A stretch of DNA of 64,000 bases, from positions 3,167,990-3,231,989 of the forward strand of contig NZ_CP022684.1 of assembly GCF_002863865.1 (NCBI RefSeq). Direction: 5' to 3'. The position numbers were made by a program, and so were the translations under genes. Below, one piece after another: positions 16,064 to 23,933 of this stretch; within the stretch, counting starts at the first letter, position 1, and the number at the start of each line of letters is the position of its first letter. Origin of the DNA: Ketobacter alkanivorans. GTDB taxonomy: Bacteria > Pseudomonadota > Gammaproteobacteria > Pseudomonadales > Ketobacteraceae. The notes under the pieces are model-generated. The model searched no databases. It saw only the letters and a program-made list of their open reading frames with translations, and was not told the DNA's origin.

Positions 16064-18949
16064 ATGTTCAAAAATCTATTCAAGCCCAAGTGGCAAAGTG
16101 CTAAACCTCAAGTGCGCATCCAGGCACTGCAAAATCTGAATCTGAGTGATGATCACGATTTCCATATTCTGGAGCTGATGGCAAAAGGGGATGTGGAAAA
16201 TGAAGTGCGTCTGGCCGCTATCAAAAGAATCCCCCAGCGCGACAAGCTGCTTAACCTGATCAAGCAGGAAAAAGACGGCAGTGTCCGTTTTGCTGCCATT
16301 GAACATTTGATTGCCGTGCTGGCCGAGAGCGGTGGCGGTATTGATCCCGTTGTGCGCGATATGGTGCTTGAGTTGGATGGCCACGCCCTGGCGGCCATCG
16401 TTGAACAAACCGAAAATGCGGATCTGGGTTGTCTGGCGATCAGCAAAATCAGTGATGAGGCGCTGCTGGAAGGTTACGCTGTGAAACTGCCCTTGGCCTT
16501 GATGCGCCAGACCGCCGCCGCAAAGCTGCAGGCAGAAGACGTGCTGGAGCGGGTGGTGAAAGCCAGCAAAGGTAAGGATAAAAGCGTGTGGCGTATCTGT
16601 AAGGATAAGCTCAACGCCCTGCGGGAAGAGCAACAGCAGGAAGCCTCTATTGAACAGCAGTTGGCCGAACTGTGCCAGAATCTGGAAATGCTGTCCCGGT
16701 TGCCCTATGACAATCTATATGGCCCCAAGCTGGAACATTTCCAGAAACAATGGCAGCGCATGCAGCATCACGCTGACAACGAAACCATCCACCGCTTTAA
16801 TCGTGCCTATGCATTGTGCAAGGCCACCATCGACGACATCAGTAACGAACAGGATCGTCTGGCGGAAGAGACCAAACAGCAACGTGAAGCCTTGCAAGAG
16901 CGTATGGCCGCCTGCGAGCAGCTGGAAGAGGCTGTGCGCCAGTTAAGCTCCATCGCCGTGTTGCAGCCCAGTGACATACCGGCGTTGCAAGCGCTGCTGA
17001 ATACACAAAAAACCCGCTGGGAAGAAGCCGCCGGTGTGGTCGAGCCTGCCGCCGATGAGCGTAAACGCTTTACACGCATACATGGTTTGCTGCAGCGCGC
17101 GCTGGATGCTGTGCGTAAACTGGGTGAGCACGATGAAGCCATACGCAATGCAGCCACAGCGGTATTGGGTTTGGAAGAGGCCACCATGGCGACATTGCAA
17201 ACCAAGCAGCGCCAGTTGGAAAAGGCGTTGGGTGATCTGAAATGGCCGGAGGAATTGGCGTGGCCGGAGTCACTGAAATTGCACCAACAGGCATTGGATC
17301 ATTTTGAGCGTTTACGCAGTAAAGCCAAGGTGATGGAAGACGATGCCATCAACAACATCAAGTCGATTTTTAACGAGCTGAGCAGTGAAATCGAGCAGGG
17401 CCATCTGAAACCGGCTAATCGGTTGTTGAAAGAAGCCAGTCAATTGGTCAAGCACCTGCCGATCAAGGCAGCATCGGGTTATCAAAAGAAATTGCGTGAA
17501 CTCACTTTGCAGGTTAATGAGCTGCGTGACTGGCAGGGTTTTGTTGCCACGCCGAAAAAAGAAGAATTGATTAGCGCAATGGAATCGCTGGTAGGAACGG
17601 ACATGGACCCACAGGCCCTGTCGACCAAAATTCGTCGCCTGCAGGATGAGTGGCGTGGGCTGGGGGAGGCGGATAAAGGCCGCAACAAGGAATTGTGGGA
17701 TCGCTTTAGTGCGGCTGCCGACCAAGCATACGAACCTTGCCGTGGGTATTTCGATAAGCTTTCTGAAGTGCGTCAGGTCAACCTGGATAAACGCAAAAAC
17801 GTCTGCGCCCAGCTTGAAGCCTACTTGCAACAGTACGATTGGGATAACGCGGATTGGAAAGCCGTGAACGAGGTGTATAACACTGCCAAGAGCGAATGGC
17901 GGCTTTACACACCAGTGGAACGTAAAGAAGGTAAAAAGGTTCAGGATCAGTTTAACGGTTTGCTGGATCAGTTGCGGGATCGTTTGCATGGTGAGTTCGA
18001 ACGCAATCGAGTCAAACGCGAAAAACTGATTGAGGCGGTGGATGCCTTGCTGGAGGTCGAAAACCTGGCGGAAGCTATCGAGCAGGCCAAATCGCTGCAG
18101 CGTGACTGGCGCAATGTTGGCATGGTGGCGCGGCGGGATGACGCTCGCCTCTGGAAACGCTTCCGGGCGGCCTGCGATAAGGTGTTTGAGCGCCGTGATC
18201 AACAGCGCGAAGAAGTACAGAAAGAGCGAGCCCAGAACTTTGTGCACGGTGAGCATCTGTGTGAACAGATCGAGCAGTTGGCTGAAAGCGACCTCAGCGA
18301 TGTAAAGGGTGCTCGCCAGGAGTTCCGGCAGCTTACCAAGCGCTATCAGGATTTGGGGCCTATTCCCCGTGACCAGCAGGACGTCATTAAAGCGCGCTTT
18401 CAGGCCGTGTGCGATCAGTTCGAGGCGGCGATTGTTGGAGCCGAAGTAGCATTGCGCCAGCAGGGCTTTAAGGAATTGTGGCGTCGGGCGGCGATTTGTG
18501 ACGAGCTGGAAGATTCTTTGGTTACGGCCAATCAGGGGGATTTGTTCGGTGTGGCACCGGAGTCGGAATGGCACAGTGAGCAATCCATGCCCGTCGGTGC
18601 GGAGGCTGTCCTCCAGGCCCGTTATGATGCGGTAGTGAATGCCTTGAAAAGCGCCCAAGTACCCACGCAGGATCAACTGACAGAGAATGCCGAGCGTTTA
18701 CATGAGCTGTGTTTGAAGCTGGAGATTGCCGTGGGTGTGGATTCCCCAGCCGAGGATCAGCAAAAGCGCATGGCGTTGCAGATAAACCGTTTGAACGATG
18801 GGCTGACCCATCGTGGTGATGCGGTGAGCAGCCATCAGCAGGTTGAGCAGATGCAAGTGGAGTGGGCAGGTATCGGCCCGGTAGCGACCGCCGATAGAGA
18901 ACGCTTTAGCAAGCGCTTTATTGCGGTGCTGGAAAAAGCCAAAGGCTAA
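16064..18949 (+). CDS. Large DUF349-repeat protein
   Basis: A 961-residue, highly charged, mostly alpha-helical cytoplasmic protein. The first ~200 residues look like HEAT-type helical repeats (VRIQALQNLNL, EVRLAAIKRIPQRDKLLNLI). From ~residue 460 onward there are repeated DUF349 units with the characteristic W...G-type spacing (LQDEWRGLGEADKGRNKELWDRFSAA; SLQRDWRNVGMVARRDDARLWKRFRAACDKVF; QDLGPIPRDQQDVIKARFQAVCD). A two-stranded coiled-coil probably lies near residues 260-300. The molecular function of these proteins is unknown. It is followed by a strong terminator at 18956. Confidence 0.8.
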   Translation: MFKNLFKPKWQSAKPQVRIQALQNLNLSDDHDFHILELMAKGDVENEVRLAAIKRIPQRDKLLNLIKQEKDGSVRFAAIEHLIAVLAESGGGIDPVVRDMVLELDGHALAAIVEQTENADLGCLAISKISDEALLEGYAVKLPLALMRQTAAAKLQAEDVLERVVKASKGKDKSVWRICKDKLNALREEQQQEASIEQQLAELCQNLEMLSRLPYDNLYGPKLEHFQKQWQRMQHHADNETIHRFNRAYALCKATIDDISNEQDRLAEETKQQREALQERMAACEQLEEAVRQLSSIAVLQPSDIPALQALLNTQKTRWEEAAGVVEPAADERKRFTRIHGLLQRALDAVRKLGEHDEAIRNAATAVLGLEEATMATLQTKQRQLEKALGDLKWPEELAWPESLKLHQQALDHFERLRSKAKVMEDDAINNIKSIFNELSSEIEQGHLKPANRLLKEASQLVKHLPIKAASGYQKKLRELTLQVNELRDWQGFVATPKKEELISAMESLVGTDMDPQALSTKIRRLQDEWRGLGEADKGRNKELWDRFSAAADQAYEPCRGYFDKLSEVRQVNLDKRKNVCAQLEAYLQQYDWDNADWKAVNEVYNTAKSEWRLYTPVERKEGKKVQDQFNGLLDQLRDRLHGEFERNRVKREKLIEAVDALLEVENLAEAIEQAKSLQRDWRNVGMVARRDDARLWKRFRAACDKVFERRDQQREEVQKERAQNFVHGEHLCEQIEQLAESDLSDVKGARQEFRQLTKRYQDLGPIPRDQQDVIKARFQAVCDQFEAAIVGAEVALRQQGFKELWRRAAICDELEDSLVTANQGDLFGVAPESEWHSEQSMPVGAEAVLQARYDAVVNALKSAQVPTQDQLTENAERLHELCLKLEIAVGVDSPAEDQQKRMALQINRLNDGLTHRGDAVSSHQQVEQMQVEWAGIGPVATADRERFSKRFIAVLEKAKG

Positions 18950-18955
18950 CGCAAG

Positions 18956-18980
18956 CAAGGGGGCCCAGGCCCCCTTGTTT
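18956..18980 (+). terminator. Rho-independent terminator after the DUF349 gene
   Basis: A GC-rich hairpin, CAAGGGGG pairing with CCCCCTTG across a 6-base CC/CA/GG core, followed by TTT. It begins 7 bp after the DUF349 stop codon. It closes the rppH-to-DUF349 gene run and lies between convergent genes, so it may also act on the minus strand (AACAAGGGGG reads symmetrically). Confidence 0.85.
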
Positions 18981-19014
18981 ATATCAAGGTGTTTATATCA
19001 GGGCAGCGCGTGTA

Positions 19015-19368
19015 TCAGGATGCAACGCCCAAATTCTTGCGGATGGTTTTGCAGGAGCTGCCGACCATGGACAGCAGGGATTGAGCATCCCGGTCAACGG
19101 CGACGTTTTCAATTTTGTTGTTGCGGATGGACAACGTAACGGTACATTCGTTAGCGGCCATGCCTTTTTGCTTATCCAGATAGATCCAGATCATGGCTCC
19201 GGAACGGGTTTCGCTACGCTTGTTGGGCAGGCCCAGCTTCTTTTCCACGTAAGCGATCGGTTTGCCCGTTAGATCGGCGACGATGGGGTCGTCCTGAGGC
19301 TCCACTACGGAACTGCTGCAACCGGCCAGTAAAACCGCTGCGGTTGCAAACGCTATTAGGGTCTTCAT
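19015..19368 (-). CDS. Small SmpA/OmlA-like lipoprotein
   Basis: A 117-residue lipoprotein: signal peptide with lipobox LLAGC (Cys ~17), then a compact domain. The motif LTGKPIAYVEKKLGLPNKR followed by a tyrosine-containing strand (MIWIYLDKQKG) and a cysteine-bearing strand is reminiscent of the SmpA/OmlA fold (BamE-like), in which GKP...LG.P is common. The family assignment is tentative. The ATG has an AGAGGGAG ribosome-binding site. It would be attached to the inner or outer membrane after Lgt processing. Confidence 0.65.
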   Translation of the reverse strand: MKTLIAFATAAVLLAGCSSSVVEPQDDPIVADLTGKPIAYVEKKLGLPNKRSETRSGAMIWIYLDKQKGMAANECTVTLSIRNNKIENVAVDRDAQSLLSMVGSSCKTIRKNLGVAS

Positions 19369-19470
19369 GAAACTCCCTCTTGGTACATATCGTTGTTGTT
19401 GTTTCGACTATTGTGACCAAATGAGGGGGGCGGTGGCAAGTATCGTTTGGTAAGGATACTGTATCCGAGT

Positions 19471-19809
19471 TTAGTGTATACCATTCAACCAGTTAGTGAT
19501 GGCGGGGCCAGAGGCTTCATCCAGCTCAATTCCCAGGATATAGGTCTCCCGTTCGGTGGACTGAATCCAGCGTACTGTGCCGCTGATCAGAGTGCGGGCA
19601 CCGGTTTCGGCGTTAATCCACAGGGCAATTTCTGCACCCTGCAGTACCGCAAAATCCAACTCTACCTGCAGGCCAGTGCTGGAGGCGTTGATGGCATTGG
19701 CCTTGGTGGGCTCCACCATGCTGATCTGACTGGAGGACACCGACTCGATAAAGAGGGTGTCTTCGATGGGGGAGCGGGGGGCATTTCTGCGGTCATCGTA
19801 ACTGGTCAT
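19471..19809 (-). CDS. PilZ domain protein (probable c-di-GMP receptor)
   Basis: A stand-alone PilZ domain of 112 residues. It carries the two c-di-GMP-binding motifs: the arginine motif RRNAPR near the N-terminus (RxxxR pattern) and the NASSTG motif (D/NxSxxG) about 40 residues later. The beta-barrel core (GAEIALWINAETGARTLISG, RETYILGIEL) follows. I chose the ATG at 19809 (MTSYDDRRNAPR); an in-frame TTG at 19854 would add 15 lysine-rich residues with no family support. Its output partner is not apparent. Confidence 0.85.
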   Translation of the reverse strand: MTSYDDRRNAPRSPIEDTLFIESVSSSQISMVEPTKANAINASSTGLQVELDFAVLQGAEIALWINAETGARTLISGTVRWIQSTERETYILGIELDEASGPAITNWLNGIH

Positions 19810-19875
19810 ACCAAATTCTCTTTGTCTTTTTTTTGATTGATCGTTTAGCTTCAAGCATAGACGCTGCTTTGGGTT

Positions 19876-21966
19876 TCAGGTAGCGGCCGCGTTTTCGGTT
19901 AGTGTAATTGAGAACTCCACCCCATTGTTTTGAGGCAGGTTTCGGGCGTGGACCTGGCCTTGATGGGCGGCTGCGATCAGGCGCACGATGTACAGGCCCA
20001 GGCCCAGGTGGGGGCTGCCGTCGCGGTGCTGCTGGTCGCGCATGGATACCAGGGAATCAAACAGTTGGTGTTGCAGTTGATCTGGCAGGGTGGAGCCTTC
20101 GTTGCGCACCCACAAACGCAGCTGAGCGCGTTCCCGGTGATCCTGCTCCCGCTGCAGTCCAAGGGTGATGGGGGTGCCGGTGGGAGCAAAACTGCGGGCG
20201 TTATCCACCAGTTTGTCTAACAGCTGCGCCATCAGTTCGGGGCTGCCCTGGAGGGGGGCCGTTGTCACGTCCAGCCGCATCTGGTAGTGGTGATTCGGAT
20301 AGGTGTCGGCATAGGCTTGTGTGAGCCCGGTCAGTAACGGCACCAGATCGAATTGCCTGATTTCGCTCTGTTGTATGGTCTGTTCCACCCGACTGGCTTC
20401 GCTCATGGCGGACAGGATCTGGCGCAGGCGTTCGCTGCCTTCTTCGGCCCGCTGCAGGTAGTCGCTGAGAGGCTGTGGGTGGGTGTTGTCTGTGTCGGTC
20501 TGGCTGCGAGCCAGTTCCAGCGAGGATTTGACGATGGCAAGGGGGGTGCGCAGTTCGTGGGCCAGTTTGCCGTTCAGGGTTTCCAGGTATTCGGTATAGC
20601 CCTGTACCCGTTGTAGCAGGTTTTGGTAGCTGCGGGACAAGTCGCCGATTTCATCGGGGCGCTTTGAGGCCTTAAACCGGTTTACCTTGCCATCCGAGCT
20701 GATGGCCTGTTCGGCGGACTGTTTGAGGCTGCGAATGCGCCACGACAGGCTGCTGGCGAAGGCGACCAGCGCCACAATCACCAGTATCAGTACCCCAAGG
20801 GTGAGGTGAGTAACCCGGCGCAGGGCTTGATTGGTGAGACTGATGAGGGCGTCGCCGGTCTGGGACAGCAGCAGGTAGCCTTGCAATTTGCCCTCGGCGT
20901 ACAGCGGCTGGCTGACCAGCAGTGCGGATCGTTGCTGATCCTGCAGCTGATACCAGCCTGCCTGCGGAGCATGCTGTAGTTTGAGTCGGGCCAGATCAAA
21001 ACGATCCTGTTTGGCGCTCAGTTCCTCTGCCTGCAGGGGCCAGGGAGTCTGGCTGTCGCTGGGGGTGAGCAGGTCAATGAGTAAACGGTAGAAGCGGCTC
21101 ATGCCCTGGTTGAGCAGGCTTTCCGGGTCGGTGGGGGGCTCGATGGCTGGTGGTTGGTTGATCCAGTCCTTTTGGGGGGACAGGGGCCAGCCCTGTGGAT
21201 CAACCAGTACGGCATCCAGCTGGTCGGTACGTTGCGCCTGTAGAAGCGATGCCAGTGCTGGCAGAGGGCGTAACCAGTGCTCACCGCGAGACTGTTCGAC
21301 ACGCAGGCTGGTGGCGGCCAGTTGTGCTTCAGGTTGGGCTGCAACCTGATACAGCTGCAGTACGATGTTGGGCAGCAGATCCTGTTGGGCGACGCTGATT
21401 TCCAGGTTGAAGCCGTCGCGGGTTTCCTGCCACCAGGCCTCCATATCCTGCAGGGGCTGCAGTTGCTGTTGTTGGCGCAGCCACTGGTAGGCCTGCAACT
21501 GCCCCGGCGCACTGGTGAACAGCACCCATTGGCGGCGCACGCGGCCGTCGTGGGTGGTCAGGCGCACATGATCGCTGTGGCTGAAGGGCAGGCCGGGGTT
21601 GTGATAGTGAATGTTGGAGCGCTTTACCTGCAGGAACAGGTATAGCCGATCCTGATACAGAGCCTTTTGCAGTGTGACGCTCGGGCTGGCCGATAAGGTT
21701 TCTGTCACATGGTTTTGCCAATCGTCACCATAACCGTCTACTTGCACCGGCTGATAGCGGCGGGGGGTGTAGAACAGGGCCTCGGGCAGATCCCAGGGCA
21801 GTTCTGCGGTCTGAGCCAGGCGGCCCAGTATGGCGCTCTGTTGCAGCAGTGCCTGGCTTTGGTTTTCCCTGAGTGCGCCCTCCATTTCCTGCACATAGTG
21901 ACACCCGGCCCATGGCAGCAGCAAAATGGTGAGGGAAACCAGCAGTAACTGAGTGCGCAGGCCCAA
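19876..21966 (-). CDS. Membrane sensor histidine kinase, PdsS-like (proteobacterial dedicated sortase system type)
   Basis: A 696-residue inner-membrane sensor kinase. One helix lies at residues ~5-22. Next comes a ~350-residue periplasmic region whose start (YQPVQVDGYGDDW, ALYQDRLYLFLQVKRS) resembles CBM9/DOMON-like carbohydrate-binding folds. A second membrane helix is at ~390-412 and a HAMP-like linker follows. The kinase core has H box KLAHELRTPLAIVKSS (His ~472), N box LLDKLVDNARSFAP and G box HLGLGLYIVRLIAAAHQG. The layout and core match kinases annotated as part of the proteobacterial dedicated sortase system. The start is TTG at 21966, three bases after the regulator's stop and preceded by GGAG. 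No sortase is found nearby. Confidence 0.8.
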   Translation of the reverse strand: MGLRTQLLLVSLTILLLPWAGCHYVQEMEGALRENQSQALLQQSAILGRLAQTAELPWDLPEALFYTPRRYQPVQVDGYGDDWQNHVTETLSASPSVTLQKALYQDRLYLFLQVKRSNIHYHNPGLPFSHSDHVRLTTHDGRVRRQWVLFTSAPGQLQAYQWLRQQQQLQPLQDMEAWWQETRDGFNLEISVAQQDLLPNIVLQLYQVAAQPEAQLAATSLRVEQSRGEHWLRPLPALASLLQAQRTDQLDAVLVDPQGWPLSPQKDWINQPPAIEPPTDPESLLNQGMSRFYRLLIDLLTPSDSQTPWPLQAEELSAKQDRFDLARLKLQHAPQAGWYQLQDQQRSALLVSQPLYAEGKLQGYLLLSQTGDALISLTNQALRRVTHLTLGVLILVIVALVAFASSLSWRIRSLKQSAEQAISSDGKVNRFKASKRPDEIGDLSRSYQNLLQRVQGYTEYLETLNGKLAHELRTPLAIVKSSLELARSQTDTDNTHPQPLSDYLQRAEEGSERLRQILSAMSEASRVEQTIQQSEIRQFDLVPLLTGLTQAYADTYPNHHYQMRLDVTTAPLQGSPELMAQLLDKLVDNARSFAPTGTPITLGLQREQDHRERAQLRLWVRNEGSTLPDQLQHQLFDSLVSMRDQQHRDGSPHLGLGLYIVRLIAAAHQGQVHARNLPQNNGVEFSITLTENAAAT

Positions 21967-21969
21967 ATG

Positions 21970-22686
21970 TCAGGCTCCGCTGGAGGGGGTGGCAGACGGA
22001 ATGTGCCAGCGATAGCCCATGCCGTATACGGTCTGGATGGCATCGAACTGGGGGTCAATCTGATTGAACTTGCGGCGGATGCGTTTGATATGGGAGGTAA
22101 TGGTGTTGTCGTCCAGTACTACGCTGGCGGCGTCCATCAGCTGCTGGCGGTTTTTTACGTGGCCGGGGTGTTTGGCCAGAGCGTGCACAATCCAGAATTC
22201 GGTCAGGGTCAGATCCAGTGGCTGCTGACGCCAATTGGCGTGCAGCCGGTCAAGATCCAGCAGCAGTTCGCTGCGTTGCAGTCGGTCCTCTTGCTGACGC
22301 GGTTGATTGAGGGCATCCAGGCGACGGAATAGAGCCGTGATGCGGGCCGACAGATGGGGCAGGCTGATGTCTTTGGTGAGGTAATCGTCGGCCCCCAAGC
22401 GCAGCCCCGAGATGGCGTCCAGCTCACTGTCGCGGGCGGTCAGGAACAGAATGGGCAGGTGGGGGGCGATCTGGCGCAGCTCCCTGCACAGGTCAAAACC
22501 ACCTTCGATTTCATCTTTGAGGCCGATGTCGATCACCGCCATGTCCGGCAGGGTCTGCTGCATGCCTGCCAGCGCCTGGGGCCGTGATTCGTAGGTGCTG
22601 ATCTGGTAGCCCTGCCCTTGCAGAAAGGCTTTGTAGTTTTCGCGGATAGCGGCTTCGTCTTCAATCAACGCAATGTGTTTGGCCAT
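21970..22686 (-). CDS. OmpR-type response regulator, PdsR-like
   Basis: A 238-residue DNA-binding response regulator. The receiver domain starts AKHIALIEDEAAIRENYKAF with acidic pocket residues ED; the phospho-acceptor is in MAVIDIGLKDE (Asp ~52), and the conserved Thr/Lys follow in FLTARDSE and LTKDISLP. The C-terminal winged helix (ELLLDLDRLHANWRQQPLDLTLTEFWIVHALAKHPGHV, seen as a pattern) is OmpR/PhoB-like. I chose the ATG at 22686, with GAGAG upstream, over a TTG four codons earlier. It is immediately upstream of its cognate kinase, a two-gene operon. The pair resembles the regulator and kinase that accompany marine proteobacterial sortases. Confidence 0.85.
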   Translation of the reverse strand: MAKHIALIEDEAAIRENYKAFLQGQGYQISTYESRPQALAGMQQTLPDMAVIDIGLKDEIEGGFDLCRELRQIAPHLPILFLTARDSELDAISGLRLGADDYLTKDISLPHLSARITALFRRLDALNQPRQQEDRLQRSELLLDLDRLHANWRQQPLDLTLTEFWIVHALAKHPGHVKNRQQLMDAASVVLDDNTITSHIKRIRRKFNQIDPQFDAIQTVYGMGYRWHIPSATPSSGA

Positions 22687-22856
22687 GATCGCTCTCAATA
22701 TGGGAATGGCTTAAGTGTACAACAGTGTGTTGCTGACAAAAGGCTTTGCCACAATTGATCATGATTCATTGCGGCTTGGTCAGCGTTGGCGGGCTAAATT
22801 GCCATGGTGTGGGTGTGTACTGGGGCTTGAGCGCACACAATGAGAGGAGACTCACC

Positions 22857-23039
22857 ATGAATTTGAATGCTTTGCCGTCAACACCCATTAAGCGTCGCTG
22901 GAGCAACCGTTGGTATTTCACTGTACTGCTGCTGGCGCTGCTGGTGTTTGGATTGCGTGGGCTGGATGGCCTGGGGGATGATCATTTGGCTGTACAGATT
23001 TCGGTGTATCCGGCGCAGTCCGACAGGATTCTGCTGTGA
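22857..23039 (+). CDS. Small single-span membrane protein, unknown
   Basis: A 60-residue ORF with a strong ribosome-binding site (GAGGAGA, 8 bp before the ATG). It has a positively charged N-terminus (KRRWSNRW), one hydrophobic helix (YFTVLLLALLVFGL) and a short polar tail. It lies divergent from the response-regulator gene and ends 32 bp before a strong terminator, which supports it as a real transcription unit. I recognise no family. The topology suggests N-in/C-out. Confidence 0.55.
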   Translation: MNLNALPSTPIKRRWSNRWYFTVLLLALLVFGLRGLDGLGDDHLAVQISVYPAQSDRILL

Positions 23040-23071
23040 TGGCCGTGGCTGACAATGCAGTTTGCAGAAAC

Positions 23072-23100
23072 AAAACAGGCCTCGCAAGGAGGCCTGTTTT
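23072..23100. terminator. Bidirectional terminator
   Basis: A perfect 12-bp inverted repeat, AAAACAGGCCTC and GAGGCCTGTTTT, separated by GCAAG. Each strand ends in a run of T, so it can stop transcription from both the small membrane protein gene (+) and the LpoB-like gene (-), which converge here. Confidence 0.9.
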
Positions 23101-23115
23101 GGGTGGCCGGCTGAT

Positions 23116-23712
23116 TTAGATGCCGTACACGATGTTCTTTTCACTTTTCAGCAGTTCGCGCTGCTCCTGCCAGATGTAGTCGCCTTTTTTGCGATCCAGC
23201 AGCTTCAGGGTGATGCGGTAGTACACTTTTTTGGTTTTGGGCTCGGTGCGAATCAGGTTGCTGATTTCACCCACCAGCAGATAGTCGGCATCCACCGCTT
23301 TGGCCAGATCCAGTCCACTGGCGGGCTCTTCAAACAGCTGATACAGGCTTTCCTTCCATTTTTCGCTTTCTTGCGACATCAGGCCCTGATCAGAAAAGCG
23401 GAAGCGGTTCACCTTATTCAGCTCATTCATGATTTGACCATTGATGGTGGCCAGATCCAGCTTGTCGTAGGTGAAGTTGATGAGTCCGAACACGGCCAGC
23501 ATGGGGCGGCCGCTCTTGGTGGCATTTTGTACCTGCGCGTCCGCCAGCATGCCTTCGAGCATAGACAGCGAGCTTGCGCTGATGCTGTCGGCGCTCACAT
23601 CCTTGGTGATGGTTTTTGAGGCGGGCGTGTCATCGTATTTTACGGTGTTGGTGCAGCCTTGAATGATTAGGCTGGCGACCATCGCACAACCCAATACGAA
23701 CTTTTTATTCAT
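23116..23712 (-). CDS. LpoB-like penicillin-binding protein activator lipoprotein
   Basis: A 198-residue lipoprotein: signal with lipobox IIQGC (Cys ~20), then a ~140-residue alpha/beta domain similar to LpoB/CsgG-like folds (GRPMLAVFGLINFTYDKLDLATINGQIMNEL, pattern only; DADYLLVGEISNLIR; YYRITLKLLDRKKGDYIWQEQREL). LpoB stimulates PBP1b from the outer membrane in enterobacteria; whether this protein does so is inferred from the fold alone. I chose the ATG at 23712, with an AGAGGGA site, over an upstream start that would add a non-signal segment. It is convergent with the small membrane protein and divergent from the Ig-like lipoprotein. Confidence 0.75.
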   Translation of the reverse strand: MNKKFVLGCAMVASLIIQGCTNTVKYDDTPASKTITKDVSADSISASSLSMLEGMLADAQVQNATKSGRPMLAVFGLINFTYDKLDLATINGQIMNELNKVNRFRFSDQGLMSQESEKWKESLYQLFEEPASGLDLAKAVDADYLLVGEISNLIRTEPKTKKVYYRITLKLLDRKKGDYIWQEQRELLKSEKNIVYGI

Positions 23713-23851
23713 TGATTCCCTCTGCTTATTCTTTTTGGGACTACAAACACCTAGTGTCCACGGAAATTGCGCATCAATCAAGAGCATTCCCCTGCTAAAG
23801 CCGCTCTAAACTGGCGGATTTACACGTTGTCTACCATAGTTAATGGTGAGT

Positions 23852-23874
23852 GAATTGATCAATTCCTGGCCAGG
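23852..23874. promoter_or_regulatory. Two abutting perfect palindromes in a divergent promoter region
   Basis: GAATTGATCAATTC (23852-23865) is a 14-bp perfect palindrome, immediately joined to CCTGGCCAGG (23865-23874), a 10-bp perfect palindrome. They sit in the 221-bp gap between the divergent LpoB-like and Ig-like lipoprotein genes, about 60 bp before the latter. The position and symmetry suggest binding sites for a dimeric regulator. Confidence 0.4.
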
Positions 23875-23933
23875 AAACCAGGTTTTCGGAACGGCGGAGC
23901 CCCCCTTTATATAAGCGTAAAAGAGTATCCCGT

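Noticed and set aside
17312..18676. 454-codon open frame on the minus strand opposite the DUF349 gene
   Set aside because: It lies entirely inside the DUF349 gene, has no ribosome-binding site or recognisable motif, and its long openness follows from the codon bias of the real gene.
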